Source of the DNA: Lutjanus erythropterus | Lineage: Eukaryota; Chordata; Actinopteri; Lutjaniformes; Lutjanidae | DNA length: 64,000 bases | Assembly (NCBI GenBank): GCA_020091685.1 | Contig: CM034608.1 | Coordinates: forward strand, 2,719,105-2,783,104 | Direction: 5' to 3' | Shown here: positions 26,576 through 40,200 of the stretch, in pieces | Numbering within the stretch: position 1 is the stretch's first letter | Layout: each line of letters opens with the position of its first letter | Position numbers and translations under genes: made by a program | The notes under the pieces: model-generated | What the model was told of the DNA's origin: nothing | The model's database searches: none | Seen by the model: only the letters and a program-made list of their open reading frames with translations

Positions 26576-27241
26576 GGTCAACAACTGCTTCAGTTTGAAA
26601 TCTTGTTTCAGCTTTGGACGAGGAGAGGAGGTCCTGTTACTGCTGACAGAACTTTGTAAATCTCTGCTGGTTGCATGTGGCAGTTGTGGTGACATTGCAG
26701 TAGGTGCTTCACCATCTTTTTTTTTTTTTTCTAGTTCATTTGTTACAGCCTTTGAACAAACAAAGGCTGATTTGGTGTCTTTGGTAGAGAGGCATTTCAT
26801 CACTGTAAGAGGAACATCAGACATTCATATCATACATAGTGCACATGTATCCATCACTACGTTTGAAATCTGGCATCAATATTCATGCTCCATAGAAGAT
26901 TAATCTTACATCTTTGTGGTAACCTCCTGACCTTCCATCTAGCACCACCATCAGACTGAAATTTACACTTCACATAAAATCTAACATAAGATTTAATTTC
27001 ATTCATGTTCCCAAAGTAATAAACTCCCTCTGATCCCAGTAACCTCACTACTAGCTCCAAATGTGATCCCTCTGTGTCATGTCTCACTGTCATCTTCAAC
27101 AGTAGCAAAACAGTCATGATGAAATTGTTTGTTTGTCTTGAAGATAGTCGAGAGAGAGAGATGAATGGAGGGTTAAAGCCCCAGCAGATCTTTTTAGCCA
27201 CGTGCAAATAACAGTTTAATCCATTCTTGCAGGTTGAACAT
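26561..27241 (-). CDS. Unrecognised two-exon reading frame, minus strand
   Basis: Exon a is 26910-27241 and exon b 26561-26802. They join across a 107-nt intron with a canonical donor (AGAT|gtaaga) and acceptor (ttcctcttacag), with the frame open through the junction to a stop at 26561. A possible upstream acceptor (gtctgtcttttcacag) precedes exon a, so an earlier exon is likely. Exon a reads CSTCKNGLNCYLHVAKKICW then HLELVVRLLGSEGVYYFGN and KSYVRFYVKCKFQSDGGARW. Exon b reads CSKAVTNELEKKKKDGEAP and a Ser/Lys-rich tail (SSNRTSSPRPKLKQDFKLKQ). I recognise no family and could not identify the start exon. It could be a lineage-specific gene, a decayed gene or chance; no neighbour of this kind is known to me between human ZER1 and TBC1D13. 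Confidence 0.3.
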
Positions 27242-27369
27242 CTGTGAAAAGACAGAACCTGTCCTCCCTCAAGTTCAAACATTCTTCCACATTGTTTGAG
27301 ATCACAAACATGTTGAAATATTCTGTCTCTTTAGTCAAATATTTAATTGAAGCTCACTTATATTTGAGA

Positions 27370-27655
27370 ATTGTGGCAAAACCATATTTTGAGAGGGTTT
27401 TGACTTTTACCCTTCAATTATGCTGGAAAATATACTTTAAAGGATCAAATTCTTGGCTATTAATACTTGGAATGGATTAATGTTTTATTACATTTTTTCA
27501 ACTCATAAGGTATTAGAAGTAATCTGATGGAGGTGATAGAAATCTGGGCCACAACTTTGAAGGACCAGCATTTTCATAAAAAAAGAAAAAGATTTTAAAA
27601 CAAAGATGATTATGATAACACACTTTTATGCCTATGTTATCAGTAGGTATTCAGT
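27370..27655 (+). repeat. Interspersed repeat, second copy of the 5938-6555 family
   Basis: Shares TTTTGACTTTTACCCTTCAA, GGAAAATATACTTTAAA and AATCTGGGCCACAACTTTGA with 5938-6555. Class unknown. Confidence 0.5.
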
Positions 27656-28569
27656 CCATCCAGGAAGTTGATTGCAACAGTTCACGCAAATTCAATCAAT
27701 CCCCTTGAATTCTGTGTGACTTTGCAATTTTGTCCAAACTTCACTACTTTTCTGCAAATTTGACCAATCATCATACTTTCCCGTGAGTTCCACCAATCAC
27801 AGCAGACCCCTGCGCAAACATGATATATGCACATCTCAGTGGTCCGACTCAATTATTAGTTTTATTATTCACTATTTTTTGCATTCCTATATTTATATAT
27901 TCATTTGAAATAAAATAAATAAATGTATTTATTTATATATTTATTTATTTTAGAATGTTGTGCTGTTTTTGAGTTTTGAGTTCTAGAAAGATTCTTCTTC
28001 TTTGTGAAATACCCTTCAGGTGCACTTCTTCATTTACACATACAGCAAATTTTTTTTTTTTATCATTTTTTATAATTCTGAACCTTTTTGGTATAAGGTT
28101 AGGAGAACACTGAGAGCCGAGTGCTGTTTTGTTCTCCCAGGAACAAGTTGCCTTTGATTTTTCGTGAATTCTACAAAAAAACTAAATTCTTTTGCAATTT
28201 TTTTCTTGCACCCACAATTTCATTGTAAAAAAAAAAAAAAAAAAGCTTTGCACGTTGCAACATGCATGACAATTTTTCAGAAAAGCTGCTGTGAAATCAA
28301 GCATTTTCAGGCTGCAACAATCCCCCCAAAATTGCTTGAAGTTGTGAATTTTTTAGAAATGTAAAAAAAACATACACTGGTATTAATATTTTTAAAGTTT
28401 CTTTTGGTAGAACATGAGTTGTCATAATCCTCAAGACTGGGTGAGCTATATGATGCTTTTATGAAGTGAAATACTCATTCAAACCCAAGATTCAGTGTTT
28501 TTTTTATGGCAATACTAAAACATCAAATTATGCTCAACTTTGACATATGCTATATTTGTAGCATGTGTG
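27656..28569. other. Intergenic stretch, nothing recognised
   Basis: AT-rich sequence with A- and T-runs and (TTTA)n-like patches near 27890-27950. No gene or named repeat. Confidence 0.5.
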
Positions 28570-28800
28570 TGCAATATGATTAATTCTGTCTGTTCAGGGA
28601 TGAGACCAGAAGGGAAGTTGATGGGATACTGAACGGGCTTAACAGAGCGCAGGGGCCCCTGGACAGGAGCCTCTATGAAGTGACTGTTAAATGTTCTTGC
28701 TGGAAAGTCAAACCACCACAAAGAGATGCAAAACGACCACAAAGACACAAAATCACTGCACACACATGCAGAACAAACACAAAGACACCAATAATCTATG
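28570..28800. repeat. Teleost repeat with CCACAAAGAGATGCAAAACGA units
   Basis: GGGCCCCTGGACAGGAGCC is followed by short imperfect units of the type ACCACAAAGACACAAAA (28709-28795), a pattern common in fish genomes. It gives rise to a spurious minus-strand frame. Confidence 0.5.
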
Positions 28801-28834
28801 TGATTATGTGCACAGTGTAATTAAGCAGTTCCTC

Positions 28835-29290
28835 TTTTCAGAATCAGAATCAAAAGTACTTTATTGATCCCTGGGGGGAAACTGTTGATGGTACAGGTGC
28901 TCCCATTCAAGAAGAGAAACTAAATATAAGCATTGTATATAAGCACAGAGAATTGTTAGAATAGAAAAAAGAAGTTAAGAATATATACATTCTACTACAA
29001 TATATAAAAAAGATAGATAATATAAAAATAAAGCAAATACATACAATAAAAAGTGTGTAAATGTGCATGTGCCTTATCTACAATATGTAACAGCAATATA
29101 TAAATCTAAAACTGCAATACATGGAAAATAAACAATGAATAGAAATACAAGCATGTATATAAAATTCTATACAAAAATGTGCATCAATTTACAATCATAT
29201 ATAACAGTGTAATAACAATGCTGTATGTACAATATTGTGCAGTTTGCACAAACTATTGCAAGTTCAAGTCTGTATTATTACTCATTATTA
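28835..29290. repeat. Interspersed repeat starting CAGAATCAGAATCAAAAGTAC
   Basis: CAGAATCAGAATC, then ACTTTATTGATCCCTGGGG, then AT-rich sequence, is the typical end of a widespread fish repeat. Its class is not assigned here. Confidence 0.5.
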
Positions 29291-29697
29291 AACATTAAGA
29301 GCTAAATGAAGAACAAAAAGCTAAACATGCTCAGCCTCAGGTGCACAGCAGTGCATACATGCAAATACTAAGTCACTTATACATTCTGTCTTCATAAGTT
29401 TATCATACATCTGTGTATTTACTGACCTGCAGAATGATGTCATTCAAATACCCAGAGTCTTTCTGCTCTCTAGTGGCTGTCAGTAGGTATGTCACTTTCT
29501 ACAGACAGTGAGGCTCTAACAATAATCCACTTTTACTAACCCAACCACTACTGCTGCCCAGGAATGTAGCAGCAAACTATTTAGATTAAATGTTTTATTC
29601 AAAATAATATAAAATAAATAAATAAATACAATAAAAATCTATTAAACATTATTTTGTTGTCTGGAGGAAGTCAGTCTAATATGTAACTGTATGTATC

Positions 29698-30110
29698 CAG
29701 TGGTGAAGGAAGTTCTCACTACAGTAAAATGTTACTTAACTTAAAGTATCTAAGTCTCATGAAACTGAACCATTAAAAGTAAAAGTACTGAATGCAAAAT
29801 GCAACTATTTCCATCAATGATTAATCGGCCAGTTATTTTCTATATTATTCGGTTGGTTTGTAAAAAAATTAAAATAAAAAAATAAATAAAAATACTGCAA
29901 ATTGTGAGAAATGCTGTCTCAATGAACCAGAGCCCTAAATGACACCTTCACAACCCCAACCCAACCAAAGTAAATGTGTCCCTGGTCTCCCCTACAGTAT
30001 TTCCCTCTGAGATGTAGTGGACTAGAGATATAAAGTGGCATGAATAGAAAAGACTAAAGTTTATGTACTTGAAATTTGTACAGTACTTGAGTAAATGTGC
30101 GTCATTGGGT
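29698..30110. repeat. AGTGGTGGAAGAAGTA-type teleost repeat split by a MITE
   Basis: 29698-29800 (CCAGTGGTGAAGGAAGTTCT, AAAAGTAAAAGTACTG) and 29996-30100 (CTGAGATGTAGTGGACTAGA, ACTTGAGTAAATGTGCGT) are two ends of the family also seen at 63415-63945. Between them, about 29802-29995, lies a fragment of the TAGGGCTGCAAC MITE (TTTCCATCAATGATTAATCG). Confidence 0.55.
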
Positions 30111-30159
30111 AGGGGAACAAATCAGGAACACATTTTGTAAAGGCAACAATCCCATCACA

Positions 30160-30306
30160 TGCACCCACTCACTGACAGTGTGTGCGCGCGTGAGTGTGTC
30201 TGCCCACAGTGTTGTTGTGAAGACGGAAGTGATAGGAGGACTTCCCTCTGGCCAATAATTCATTCCTTTTTGGAAGCAGTTAAAGGAACAGCCGGCCTGC
30301 TCAGAC
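30160..30306 (+). promoter_or_regulatory. tbc1d13: tbc1d13 promoter and 5' UTR region
   Basis: Immediately upstream of the tbc1d13 start there is an ETS-type ACGGAAGT (about 30223) and a CCAAT box (GGCCAATAATT, about 30250), with CpG-containing GTGTGCGCGCGTGAG before them. No TATA box at the expected distance. The start site is inferred. Confidence 0.45.
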
Positions 30307-30329
30307 ATGTCTACAGCGTACAGGAACAG
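30307..30329 (+). CDS. tbc1d13: tbc1d13 exon 1 (start codon)
   Basis: MSTAYRNR, only 23 nt, with donor AACAG|gtgagactc. The start is chosen because the mammalian first exon is equally short (MSSLHKSR, from memory) and the phase matches exon 2. Confidence 0.85.
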
Positions 30330-33300
30330 GTGAGACTCATCAAATCTTTGTTTTCGTGTGGGGTACAGGGGCGCGCGACCAGTGACAAACTGCTGCTACA
30401 TCATCTATTGTAACGTTAGCAGCTAGCATCCTCACCGCTAAATTGCTGTTAACTTGAGTGTTAAGCTAGCAGCAACAGCAGCCCAGCTAACCAAACATAA
30501 GCTAAGTTTAGCTTTGAGGCAAGAGTTGCAAAGACACACAATTGGTACATGCTAATATGATGTTGCCCGGTGTAAAACACCATATTTAATGACATTACCA
30601 GGAGCGCTGCACGAGTTAACTCATTCGTTACAGCAACTTCATGGTTTTAAGTAGTTAGCTACGCTAGCAGCCTGTTAGCTCATCAGCTGACACATCATAC
30701 TTCCTTCAGCCCTCCTGGCTAACAATTAGCTAACATCCAGCTAACTGTCTTTGCTGACTGTGTGTTTCTGACAGTGCAGGGGTGAAAACAAATATGACTT
30801 ATTTTTCAGTTAAACTGTCGTCCTGATAGGAAATTAGCCCATGATGAATTAACCTGAACATGCTTAACTGGAAAATGCATTCGGCTCAGTTTACAAAGAC
30901 TGCGTTAATATTTTTTTTCCATGTAATTATCATTTTCTGTGCTTTAATTAGCAGTCCACAAACACAATAATGAAAAAGATCAGAAACCAATTATTAATTG
31001 TCAATTCTTTTATTATTTGTATTTTCACACGATTTTTAGATACTCTCCAGTATATAAAAGTCTCCAGTTAGTTGTCTTTGGCAGTGAATGCTTGAATTAT
31101 GTGTGTACAATGGTAAAACAAAACCAATGTAGCAGTCAGCAGTAGTGCTTTTATAAAATCAATTATAAATAAAATAATTAACCATGTAATATCACAGTAG
31201 ATATCGTCACTGCCCAGTATGGTAATAAGACATTTTTTATTGGGATATCACAATATTCAATAATTGGCTCTGCACAAGCTTGGAGTAATACTATGAGGGG
31301 TAAATAATCAATCTTTTATTTGTTTATTTATTGGGCTAAAACTAATCATATTTAAAGCTTTAATATGTAACATTTCTGTATTAAAATAGCTAAAAATGCT
31401 AGACTAATGTTATATACTTTGTTGAGCTGTGTACCTGTACTTGTTTCCCTTCTTTAATTTAACAATTAATTATTAATCAATTATCTTTAATATTTAAATT
31501 ACTAAAAAAAAGTGGCCAGCCATGACATAAGTGTGTGAAAAAAATTGGCATGAATCATTATATTTAAAGCTATGATTTGGTACATTTATGCACTAAAATG
31601 TTGAAAAATGCTAGACTGATGCAATGTATTTTGTTGAGTTTTGTATGTACATTATCCCAAATGTTTCCAACAATATTCAAACAGAGAGAACTCTAGTCTA
31701 TTCAAGATAATGTGTGCTGCCTGCTAGCGGTTGTTAGATGGTTGCCACAACTTTTGGGAAAACACAAGAAACTTCAGACACATCATAACGTAATGTGAAT
31801 AAAACCTGTATATTACTTTGTCCATGAATATAATTTCTGCCTGAGTCATGCCAGATAGATTTTCATCAGCTATGGTGGCTGTTCCATGTACCATCCAATA
31901 TTATTTCCCTACACAAGTCATAATAAATAATAAAGTTTGATGTTCATAATAAACAGGATTTTGCTGAAAATGAGGCTAAGCTGGTTTCTCTGGAGTGTTG
32001 TACATAAGCTGCAGGTCTGTAGCAGATGTGTGAGGCCCAGTAAACAATCTCATAACTGTATAATAGGATAATAAAAAAGACTGATTTGATGGTGAAATAT
32101 GTTCAATTAAAATGGGGACCATCAAAAAATTAATACTAAATAAAATATGTTGTACTGACCTTGTCATTTATTAAACAAAGGAGAGAAGAAACAAAGCAAC
32201 TCTTTTTACCACCTGGTATGCACACTGAAATATGCATCTAACTACCATACAATAAGTCCTGTATATATGAAGCTTCATCATCATCATGTACAGTTTTTGC
32301 GTGTCAAAAAGGTATTGATGCTCTCTGGTCTGTTTGAAGGCTGTATTCTTTTCTGTTGTAGCTATGACACTGTATTATACAAATAGTGTTGCTCATTTGA
32401 CCATTGTGGCTGAACAAGTGGGTATATTCCAAGAATGCGAAACTGATCTGTGTCCATGACTAGAAATGTCGCAGTTGAGGTTTGTGGTTGTTATTTGTGC
32501 TGGTTTTGGTTTTCATTATAACAGTGGTAGTTACAAAGCAGCATAAACACTGTTCGGTATGTGCTCACAGTGCAGTAATTCACAAATGAAATAGGTTCCA
32601 ACCTTGTCTCGTTTCTTCTTTTCAGGATACAGGAATTCAAAGTAACCCTGAGTGAAGAAAACATCAACTTGAAGACACTGAGGGAGCTGTGCTTCAATGG
32701 TAATTCTCACACTTTGATGTCTTTTGTACTGATGAACATACCCTAGATCTTTTATTGTTCTGTATTTGACCACCCTTTTCTTTATTCATCTCAGGAATCC
32801 CATTTGAAGGAGGCATACGAGCCCTTTGCTGGAAGGTAAGTCGCCATGCCTCTGTGGTGTAAACGTTTGTGTGTGACTCAGTGGGCCTCATGCAAGATCA
32901 TTTGTGTATTCTTATCCTCTCTGACTTTCTCCCTTGAGGTTTGCTCTCATGAGTGTTCCAGCAAACACACCTAACAGCACAGACTTGTTGTAAACTGCCA
33001 CTTAGACTTGATCATTAGCAAAATCAACACCCCCAAACTACTATATGAACCCCCCTTTGCACTGAGATATTACAATATGATCTGCTATAGGAAATAGGGA
33101 TGTCATGATACCAGAACTTTAGTAGTCAATACCATTGAATTTACTCAATTTCTGATACCTAATTTGATACCATGGAAAAAAAAAACCAAAGGAATAAAAT
33201 CCAGCCATTGTTGTTTTTCTGTGCCACCTGAAATAAAAACTCTTCTGAGCTTCTAAGACGAAAGACTGAGGGGGAGATTTACTGATTCTGCCACAAATCT

Positions 33301-33573
33301 CTGTCAGAGAGCATGTTGTCATGTCTGAAGGAAATGCAAAAGTCATTTCTGCTCAGACATCGAGTTGCTGTTGCTTTTTCTATTATTCTCTCCCTCTTTT
33401 CCCTTCATATTTTAACAGTTCATTTGAACAGAATCGTAGAAAACATCTGTAGGTCTATATTGTATTTTATATCCTGGTGTTGAGCTGCACTTCCAGTTTT
33501 AAGATTTAACCGATATTGTTGTGCTTTGATCAGTGATCAGCTGAGCTGACAGAGTGAACTGGATGGACTTCTG

Positions 33574-33623
<50 letters not shown>

Positions 33624-34186
33624 TGTGATTATTGCAGGGATATTTTTGCACAAATGCACAATGCACAAAAAAGTCACTAATAGAGGGTGAGACACACAGC
33701 CGTGATAATATACTAGCCACTAACTTTGGAAGTGGAGTGAAAATGGAGGTCCCACCTAAAACCAGACTGCTCTGCTTGTTCTCTGTAATCCCTAACCCTG
33801 ACTGTTGGATGTCACAATACAGCCTGTGCCTCATTACTGTATTAGACACAGTTGGTTCAAAGAAAAAGGCTGAAAATTTTGTCTATAAAGATATCTCCTC
33901 CTCTGTTTTACAAATTGCACACTGTGTGTTATATTACTTTATAATTGGTGCGTAAAACAAGTATGTTTTTCCCTGTTGAGAAAGTGAAAAGTTCAAAGTT
34001 CAGATCTGTTTATGTGATTTGGTTCTTGGATAAGGGCAAAAATGTGCCAAACTTAATCTGAAATCACTAATGAGCTAGCTAATGAGTTGAGAAACAAAAA
34101 AAAGGGACCACATAGCAGCTCCTTCTTTTAGTATAATTAGCACTTTTTCAGTCTAGGTAGTTAGAGCGCGTTTGAAAGCCTTTCGT

Positions 34187-34232
<46 letters not shown>

Positions 34233-37200
34233 TGATGGTGACTGAGCTGCATGTAAGGCGCAGGCTGTCGAGGACTCTGTGTCTTCCTCGAGGAACTAAT
34301 AACATCCAGTATACTACACATCTTCTTTTCACACAATATCCTTCTCTCAAGATTCATGGAGTTTTAAAGTGACATTAACATTTTTCACACATTCTGACAC
34401 CACATATTTTTTGTTTCTACTTTTTCCAACTTATTATTATACAGCGGATTATGTGATATAAGAGTGAAAACTTCAAAGACAAACTCCCAGGGTTCTTTCT
34501 GGCTGCACTGTGACATCATTTTACACACGCTCTCTAAAATTCAGCCTTGTATGTTTGGTGCCTGAACACTTTGGGATGTCGAGCAGAGTTTAAAATAAAG
34601 TTCAGTGGGTAGGAACATCAGATTGCATGAGATGGTAATGATGGCCTTGCTGCCGAGTCCAGGAGGGTTGAAGATGGTTCTGGAAAATTTGGGGCGTAAC
34701 TGTAATTTGCATCTTTAAATGAAATGAAATGAGCTCTGGGTTCTAAATAAAATGTGACATTGAAAATTTCCATAAGACTGTGAACAAAATGTGATCTGTG
34801 TTCCTGACTTGTGATTTTACTCTGTTTTCAGATCCTTCTCAATTATCTACCTCTCGATCAGACATTATGGGAGTCTTTCCTCAAGAAGCAGAGGTAAGGA
34901 GACATGTTGGAAGTGATCAGACAGTTTGAAGAGTTGAAGACCTGAGCCACACTGCTCTATTTTTATTTGGAGATTCCTTTTTTGGTGTCATTTGGCACAA
35001 AATCAGCTGCTATCATTCAGCACAGCTGATGACATTAGCTAATGTTGTTAGCTGACTAAATTAGAAAGAAACTTCCCATGTCAGCTGTGACTCACCAGGC
35101 TTCAGGCTGTTTATTATAGCAGTATATTATGGTGACATTTGCTGGGAACAAACCACCTTTACTATTGTTTCCTCCATTTTCCTTCTTTATATTGGACACA
35201 ACTGGAGCAGGGCAGTGAATGTTGATACTTTTGTGGCACAGACTGAATTGCTTCAATATAATCAAGAATCAGAAAACGTCTTGTTATCCTACACCACATT
35301 TCAATATCTCAGGAGTAAATCTTTAAGTTGTGATTCATTTTTTATGTTGTAAAACTGCTTTGAGTGGAAAAATGCCGAGGTGCAGCATCATAAAACTGAA
35401 GTTTAACCACACTGTGGTAAATAGGTTTATGTTTTAATGTTATGCAACTGCTTTGAGTGTGTAAAAAGGAGCTGAAAAATTAGACTAACGATTTATACCG
35501 TAATGTGTAATCACATGTCATTTTCATTTAGCTAAAATGGATTTTACTGTACTGAAGGCAAGCTATTGCTGCTGTTACCCTTTTGAAATTTGAACAATAC
35601 CCAACCCTCAACACAACAGAGGAAGTCTGATTTCACCACTGTATTTTAGAGAAAAACACTATGACAAGATGTTATCGTAATTATGCTTTGTTGCTAATTT
35701 GGCCTGTAATGAAGGATTATTTTATTTACTGTTTAATCTCAAAATATCAATTAATTGATATTTTGTTCAGCCATAAAATGTCAAGATTGTGAAAAATTCT
35801 CAGTACAGTTTCCCAGAAGCTCAGATGACATCTTCACAGGTGTTATTTTGTCTTGCCAACAATACAACCCCCCCCCATTAAACTACAAAGTCTCTGAATT
35901 TAGAAGCTGAAAACAAAGAATGTTTTCTGTTTTTGCTTGAAAATTTTCTGTAAAATTACTTGATTTTTTTAAAATGCATGGTGATTCATTTTCTGTCAAT
36001 CAATTAATCAACTAATTGATCCTTCCTTAGTGCCGCCCCTTTTCACTCATCCCATTTCAGCTAACAAGCTATGGAAGATGTTGAAGGATTGATATAGATT
36101 AGCTAGCTAGTTAGCAAGCATTTTGCTAACATTAGCACTAGGGCTGCACAGTTTATCACAAACAAATTGAAATCACAATATAGCCAAGTGCAAAATCACA
36201 ATTGCAGAACCATGAGTTTTTTGAAAAAGGAAAAATGTGTTTAAAAAAAACAGCATCATAATGAAGTACTGTAGTGCTGCAGAGATGGCCTGACCTAAAA
36301 ATCTTGTTCTACAGATGCAACAAAACATGTTTGTTTGGTACAGACCTCAATAAATATCACATCATAATGATTTTAATCGTTTTTTTTTCCGTAAAAATGA
36401 AAATTGTAATGCTGAAATGATCATTCCCACTAATCATATCACATAACTATCGCAATTTCAGTCAAATAATTGCATTATGATGGTTTTTTTTACCATATCA
36501 TGCAGCCCTAATTAGCACAGAGCAAACAAGTGGCAGGGCTTTAAGAAGGGTCAGTTGTCTCAACCTTAGAGTATTAAAGATGAGTGTTTTTTCCAGTATA
36601 AGTCTTGATATGAACATAAGAATCCCCTCTTGTCTCTCATAGGGAGGTGTACTCCCAGTTCCTAAAAGAAATGATCATCCAGCCTGGTATTGCCAAAGCC
36701 AACTTGGGGCTCTCCAGGGAAGATGTGACGATGGAGGATCATGTGAGTCAAGTTTCTTTTGTCCTGGCGCTCTTTTTTTTTTCCACAGCGGTGTTCAGCT
36801 GAAATGAGGCCTGATACAACGCAGCTACATGCTGTGTGAAGTAATGTACCTCAGTGAGTCTTCTCTACAGAAACAAGAAGCACCAGGCCGTCCATGTAGG
36901 AGTTTATCTATTAGAAAAGCACAGACTGATGATTACATGACATTCTTTAGCTGTGCAACATTAATGAAGCACATATGACTGAACTACAGCTGATTTTCAT
37001 TAATGATAAACATTCAGCTCTAACTAACACACAGAGCAGGAGGAGCAGATTGTGGACCAGTCATGTTTTAATAGTAAAAGTTCAAACTTACATTTGGCAG
37101 CACTAACTGTTTAATGTTCTCTTTGGGTAAACATATCTGTATTTCTGACAGTGCAACAGTAAACAGTGTGTGTGTTTTTCAAGTCACTATGTTACTTCAA

Positions 37201-40200
37201 CTCTTCAACTTTGACTTTTTGTCCTCAGTTTCTTAAGCACATTATTTTAGGTCCTGTTTGACTGGGAGATTTTCATCTGATAAAATTCCACCACCTCCGT
37301 TCAGGCCTCCCTCCAAAGCTACTCCCCCGAAACAAATGAACACACACTGCCTGACTGCTGCTGGAGGACGAGTGACTAACTGTATCCAGTTACCTCGTGT
37401 CTCATTAACATGAAAGAAAACACTGAACATAATCAGAATAAACAACATGGCTGTTGTTTAGTACTCAAAGCTGTCAAGCTAGCATGATAGCACTGTTAGC
37501 TTTCTCTGCCATTCTTGTGCAACTAGTTCGCTATATCTTTGGTAATATATCTGCCTAGCTGTGTGGGAGACTGCGGTCATTTGCAATGAGCAAACTTGAG
37601 GAGTTATGGATCACATGTAGTCCATTACACTTACAGATAAAGATGTAATCAGATTACAGTACAGTTTTTAATAAAGAACTATGTCCTACCATGCACAGTC
37701 CACACACAGCTGCCAATTCATTATCATGGCCTCTAGTGGAAAAATGCTTCACTGGGTGGAAATGGTAACATTTTTTCTTTTTAAATCAGTAAATTATGCA
37801 CAACAAAAGAAGGAACAGCTGGACAAACTAATAAACCTAACAAGCAACATAAAACACTAAGAGCTGCAACAATTCATCTTTTATTAATCGACTATAAAAT
37901 TATTCAGCATCTATTATGATAATCAGGTAATTGTTTGGAGTCATTTTTTAATTAAAAAAAGTCCAAATGCTCTGATTTCAGCTTCCTAAATGGGAACACT
38001 TTCTTATCTCTTTATTCCTCTCTGACAGTAAACAGGTTATCTTTGGGTTGTGGACAAAACAAGACATTTGAGGACATCGTCTTGGACTTTGATCAACATT
38101 TTTCACCTTTTCCTGACATTTCATGGACCAAACAACTAATTGATCACTTGAGAAAATAATCAATTGGTTCATCAATGATGCAGATAATCATTAGTTGCAG
38201 CCCTAAAAACATTGTATTAGGTTAAATAATTTCATCATATTTTATATTGAGTTAATCCAAAAGTAACAGAACATAATCCAGTCATATTACTTTAATATTG
38301 TGATACTTGGATTACATTACTGATTACATTTTTTTAAACAAGTAATTAGTAACTTTATTGAAGTACATATTTAAAGTAACGCCCCAACCCTGGCAGTGAA
38401 GCAGGTATGTAGGTAGACAGGCGGGTAGGCCATCATTCATATCATTCAGGCCCAATGAAATGATTGGCTGGGCTTATTACAGGTCTGTGAGAGCTACAGA
38501 TACCAGACTTTTTCTCTTTTTTGTCAGTGCATTTGATTTCCTAAAATTCATTACCTACCTGAGCTTTAAATTAAGATACTTTTCCTGCCAGAGGCCAAAC
38601 ACTTTTCTTCATCATGTTTCATAGTTGAATAAATTCGTCATTCAGTGCGTCATTGTCACTCAAATTTTCTTTTTTCACTGCTTAACCTGAGGCAGTCAGC
38701 TAAATAAAGCCAACCAAGTGAGCTTCCATGTCTTTGTTTTCCTCTTTCAGCCTCTAAATCCAAACCCAGACAGCCGGTGGAATACCTACTTCAAAGATAA
38801 TGAAATTCTACTACAAATTGACAAGGATGTAAGGTATGACTTTAAAGAACTATTCTACATCTATTCGTTTGCTTTTTGATAGTACAATATCTGAGTGTGA
38901 AAAGGACGACAGTGAGTATATAAGAAGAAACACAGTGCTTCTTTTAAAGGGATCAGATCCCCCCTCCTCCAAACATCTAACAAAAGCTTATGTGAAGCAG
39001 TTGACACGTCAGATAAAATCTGACAGGATCGTTTGTCCTCGTGTTTGCAGGCGGCTGTACCCAGACATGGCCTTTTTCCAGCGTCCTACAGAATATCCTT
39101 GTCAACTTATCTTGGATCCTCAGAATGATTACGAGACACTTCGTCGAAGAGTCGAACAAACCACCCTGAAAGCGCAGACTGTAAACCGCAACCGCAGTGG
39201 AGTCACCAATGTAAGTGACTGTCAATGTGTGTTCAGTGCAGTATGGGTTATGGTTAAAGCTACAAGCTTAGCATGCACTCACATGTAGAGGGTTTGTCCA
39301 GAGGAATCCAGCTAGTTAAAGTTAATGTTCACTCACTTTAAGCTCAGTTGCAACTTGTCCATCACATTAAGTGCACATGTGAGTTAGTGGAATGTTGAAC
39401 AGGTGGGAAACAGGTCTGGGCTGCAGACAGGCTAGTCTTGTACCCGCACTCTTTTACTATGAAGCCACGCTGTGGTAACCAGGGCTCAAAATGAACTTTG
39501 TTCCTCAGTGTCCCACAACTGTCCCTAATTCAACTTTCATCTGTCCCAGACTTTACAACCATTGTCCCAAATATCCTGAAATTGCTGTTCATTGAACCCG
39601 TCCTTAAGACAATACACAAGACTGTACACAGTTAACATAAATTTTAACCGGCCAATTATCATTGTGACAGTTTCATACATTGACACATAAGAGAACACAT
39701 ATACTGATAATGAGTGCAGCACAATTACTTTACAGGCAGAGATTTGACAAAACAATCTGAATAACACTGCATATTTGTCTTTTTTAAATCCATCTGTGAG
39801 TGGTTATAGTAAAATCCGCCTGTGTTGTGATTGGCTGTTTTAAAACCTACTTGTGTTGTGATGGGTTGTTTTAAAAACCATGTCTGTTGTGATGGGCTGT
39901 TTGTGAACGCCTGTATTGTGATTTGATACCTGTTATTAATGGACCTGTTGACCTGCACCTGCATGTCATCAACATCTGGCCTCTCAGGTCAGCTCACCTG
40001 GGAAGGCATTGAACCTGTATCCATCTAACGAATATGAGGTGCTGCCCAGTGGTAGTGAAGCACACTGGGAAGTGGTGGAGCGGATCCTCTTCATCTATGC
40101 CAAACTCAACCCCGGGATTGCATATGTCCAGGGCATGAATGAGATAGTTGGGCCAATTTACTACACCTTCGCCACAGATCCCAACAGTCAGTGGAAAGGT

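Larger units (their letters stand above)
32836..34831. other. tbc1d13 intron 3: microsatellites, repeat fragments
   Basis: Holds a repeat fragment near 33097-33250 (GGGATGTCATGATACCAGAA), (TG)n at 33578-33610 and (AC)n at 34190-34222. Flanking open frames are products of these tracts. Confidence 0.6.

Noticed and set aside
33499-34372. Frames with HTHTHTHT or CVCVCV runs
   Set aside because: Translations of (TG)n/(AC)n tracts in tbc1d13 intron 3.
38836-39288. Plus-strand 150-aa frame as a single exon
   Set aside because: Its middle is tbc1d13 exon 7 but both sides are intron; splice sites at 39051 and 39210 define the true exon.
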